Shown here in pieces: positions 16,071 to 17,384 of a DNA stretch of 17,384 nucleotides. A model generated the notes under the pieces. It had not been told where the DNA came from. It was given only the letters and a program-made list of their open reading frames with translations, and ran no database searches. How positions within the stretch are numbered: the stretch's first letter is position 1; every line of letters begins with the position of its first letter. Source of the DNA: Gemmatimonadota bacterium (GTDB lineage: Bacteria; Gemmatimonadota; Gemmatimonadetes; Gemmatimonadales; GWC2-71-9); contig JADJPD010000008.1 of NCBI GenBank assembly GCA_016713435.1, positions 1 through 17,384 of the forward strand, read 5' to 3'. The translations under genes were made by a program, and so were the position numbers.

Positions 16071-17106
16071 TGCTGCCTCCCGCCCACCCTGAGCAGCAGC
16101 GCCACCCGCTTGCCCCGGCGCGGCGCAGCGGCGCCCGCTTGGCCGAGGTGCCGGTGGGACGGCGGTTCGAGGAGGCGCTGGCCGGTCACGGGCCTGTGGC
16201 CCCCTCCATGCCACGGGGATCGGCGTGCTGCAGGTGAACCTCGGCAAGCGCTGCAACCAGGCGTGCCATCACTGCCACGTGGACGCCGGGCCCGCGCGCA
16301 CCGAGGTGATGGCCCCGGACACGGTGGACGCCTGCCTCCGCGTACTGGCCGAGCATGCCATCCCGGTGCTCGACATCACCGGCGGCGCCCCCGAGCTCCA
16401 CCCCGACTTCCAGCGCCTCGTCACCACGGCGCGCGGCCTGGGCCGCCGGGTGATCGACCGCTGCAACCTGACCATCACCCAGCCCCGAATCTTCCAGCAT
16501 CTCCCCGCCTTCCTGGCGGAGCACGGTGGAGGTGGTGGCCTGCTTCCCTACTATCAGGCCCGGGGACGTCGACCGCCAGCGCGGCGAGGGCGTTCGCCGA
16601 ACTTTCGATTGCCGCCCTCAAGGACCTGAACGCGGTGGGCTACGGGCAACCCGGCTCCGGACTGGTCCTGAACCTGGTCACCAACCCGGTGGGTGCCTTC
16701 CTGCCGCCGGAGCAGCGCGCGGCGGAGGCGGAGTGGAAGGCCCGCCTCCGGGAGGAGCACGGGATCGTCTTCACCCAGCTGTTCACCATCACCAACATGC
16801 CGATCAGCCGGTTCTTGAGCACCCCGAGGCGCGGGCCAGACGGCCGCGCATACCTGACCGGCTGGTGCGCGCCTACAACCCGGCGCCGCCGCCGCCAGCG
16901 TGATGTGCGCGACACCCTGTCGGTGGCCTGGGACGGCACCCTTCGACTGCGACTTCAACCAGATGCTCGACCTGCCGGTGGACCCGACCCGGCCACAGAC
17001 CATCCACGACTTCGAGGCCGCCGCGCTCGCCGGCCGGCCCATCGTGGTGGGACCGCACTGCTTCGGCTGCACGGCGGGCGCCGGCTCGGAGCTGCGGAGG
17101 GGGCGC
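16070..17106 (+). pseudogene. arsS: Arsenosugar biosynthesis radical SAM protein ArsS, broken by many frameshifts
   Basis: ArsS is a radical SAM enzyme with a [4Fe-4S] cluster assigned to arsenosugar biosynthesis. The core LQVNLGKRCNQACHHCHVDAGPARTE contains the cluster motif CxxxCxxC (CNQACHHC). LDITGGAPELHPDFQRLV and RRVIDRCNLTI follow in the same frame. Later parts lie in other frames: EVVACFP and DVDRQRGEGV; then LKDLNAVGYGQPGSGLVLNLVTNPVGAFLPPEQ and GIVFTQLFTITNMPISRFL; then DRLVRAYNP; then DCDFNQMLDLP and the cysteine-rich end HCFGCTAGAGS. At least five frame changes are needed. Gene length and residue order are those of an intact enzyme, so read or assembly error is likely. The start is uncertain: GTG 16070 overlaps the upstream stop, and GTG 16225 begins the first clean frame. 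The end is also uncertain because no stop follows the Cys-rich motif. Confidence 0.82.
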
Positions 17107-17384
17107 TTGCGAGCCAGCGCGCTCGGGAAGTGGCTGCTGGCGGGCATCATCCTGGTGGCTGCTGCTGCTCGCCCGGCGCGAGGTCGCGGCCGCTCCTCCC
17201 GTCGCTGCCCGCCCGGGTGGCGGCCCTCGGCCTGTGGGGGCCCGTGGCGGTGGCGGGCCTCTACGCGCTGCTCGCCGTGGCGCTGGTGCCGGGACTCCTG
17301 CTGACGCTCGCGGCCGGGGTGCTCTTCGGCGTGGGGGTGGGCAGCGTGGTGCGTGGTCGTGGGCGCCACCACGGGGCGGCGCTC
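17107..17384 (+). CDS. TVP38/TMEM64 (DedA-like) family membrane protein, partial, cut by the window end
   Basis: The N-terminal membrane segment GKWLLAGIILVAAA is in the same frame as the last part of ArsS as read. Further frames give LLARREVA, then LPSLPARVAALGLWGPVAVAG, LYALLAVALVPGLLLTLAAG and VLFGVGVGSVV, typical of the TVP38/TMEM64 first half. Proteins of this family sit next to ArsS in arsenosugar clusters, and a transport or membrane role is inferred. The start is uncertain (in-frame TTG 17107). At least three indels occur in the last 280 bases, and the 3' part lies outside the window. Confidence 0.65.

Noticed and set aside
16070..17106. Selenocysteine in ArsS or in the AhpD-like protein
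   Set aside because: Some ArsS proteins are selenoproteins, but no in-frame TGA stands at a conserved Cys position here, and the frames are too damaged to argue for recoding.
1..17384. Insertion sequences, integrases or prophage genes
   Set aside because: No transposase, recombinase or phage protein was recognised in any frame, and no terminal inverted repeats frame a segment.

Overview
This is a 17.4 kb piece of very GC-rich bacterial DNA, probably an environmental or metagenomic contig. The protein set (KaiB/KaiC clock proteins, multi-PAS sensor kinases, a STAS-like protein, arsenosugar genes) would suit a Gemmatimonadota-like or other high-GC, signalling-rich lineage. The sequence alone does not prove the lineage. 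Single-base indels, many of them in C or G runs, break obviously conserved genes. They are densest towards both ends of the window, so I read them mainly as uncorrected sequencing or assembly errors rather than true decay.

Left part (1-5221), mostly minus strand: a non-coding left end with a hairpin and a CTCTGCG-type repeat; a full-length but badly frameshifted aldehyde dehydrogenase (194-1686); a large hybrid sensor histidine kinase (about 1763-5011; TM-TM-HAMP-GAF-PAS-PAS-HisKA-HATPase-REC); and a possible small membrane ORF overlapping the kinase start.

Centre (5222-13183), plus strand: after a roughly 310-base divergent intergenic region comes the core of the window, a KaiA-less Kai operon. 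Its genes are kaiC (5531-7297), kaiB (7314-7634), a divergent second kaiB (7639-7995), and a soluble PAS-PAS-PAS-GAF histidine kinase (7992-10877) that overlaps kaiB2 by 4 nt and ends in a degenerate receiver-like segment. A nested inverted repeat separates this operon from a membrane-bound hybrid kinase with a CHASE3-like sensor, PAS, HisKA, HATPase and REC (11025-13183).

Right part (13184-17384): an Aer-like PAS chemoreceptor (13300-14878), a tRNA-Ala(TGC) with a poorly paired anticodon stem, a strong hairpin, a convergent STAS/SpoIIAA-like protein (minus strand), and then an arsenosugar-type operon. That operon holds a peroxidase-like AhpD/CMD protein, the radical SAM protein ArsS (heavily frameshifted) and the start of a TVP38/TMEM64 membrane protein cut by the window end.

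My working picture is a protein timer (KaiC with two KaiB-like partners) whose state is read by the co-translated kinase. The neighbouring hybrid kinases and the energy-taxis receptor are candidate input or output partners. The arsenosugar genes are a separate unit.
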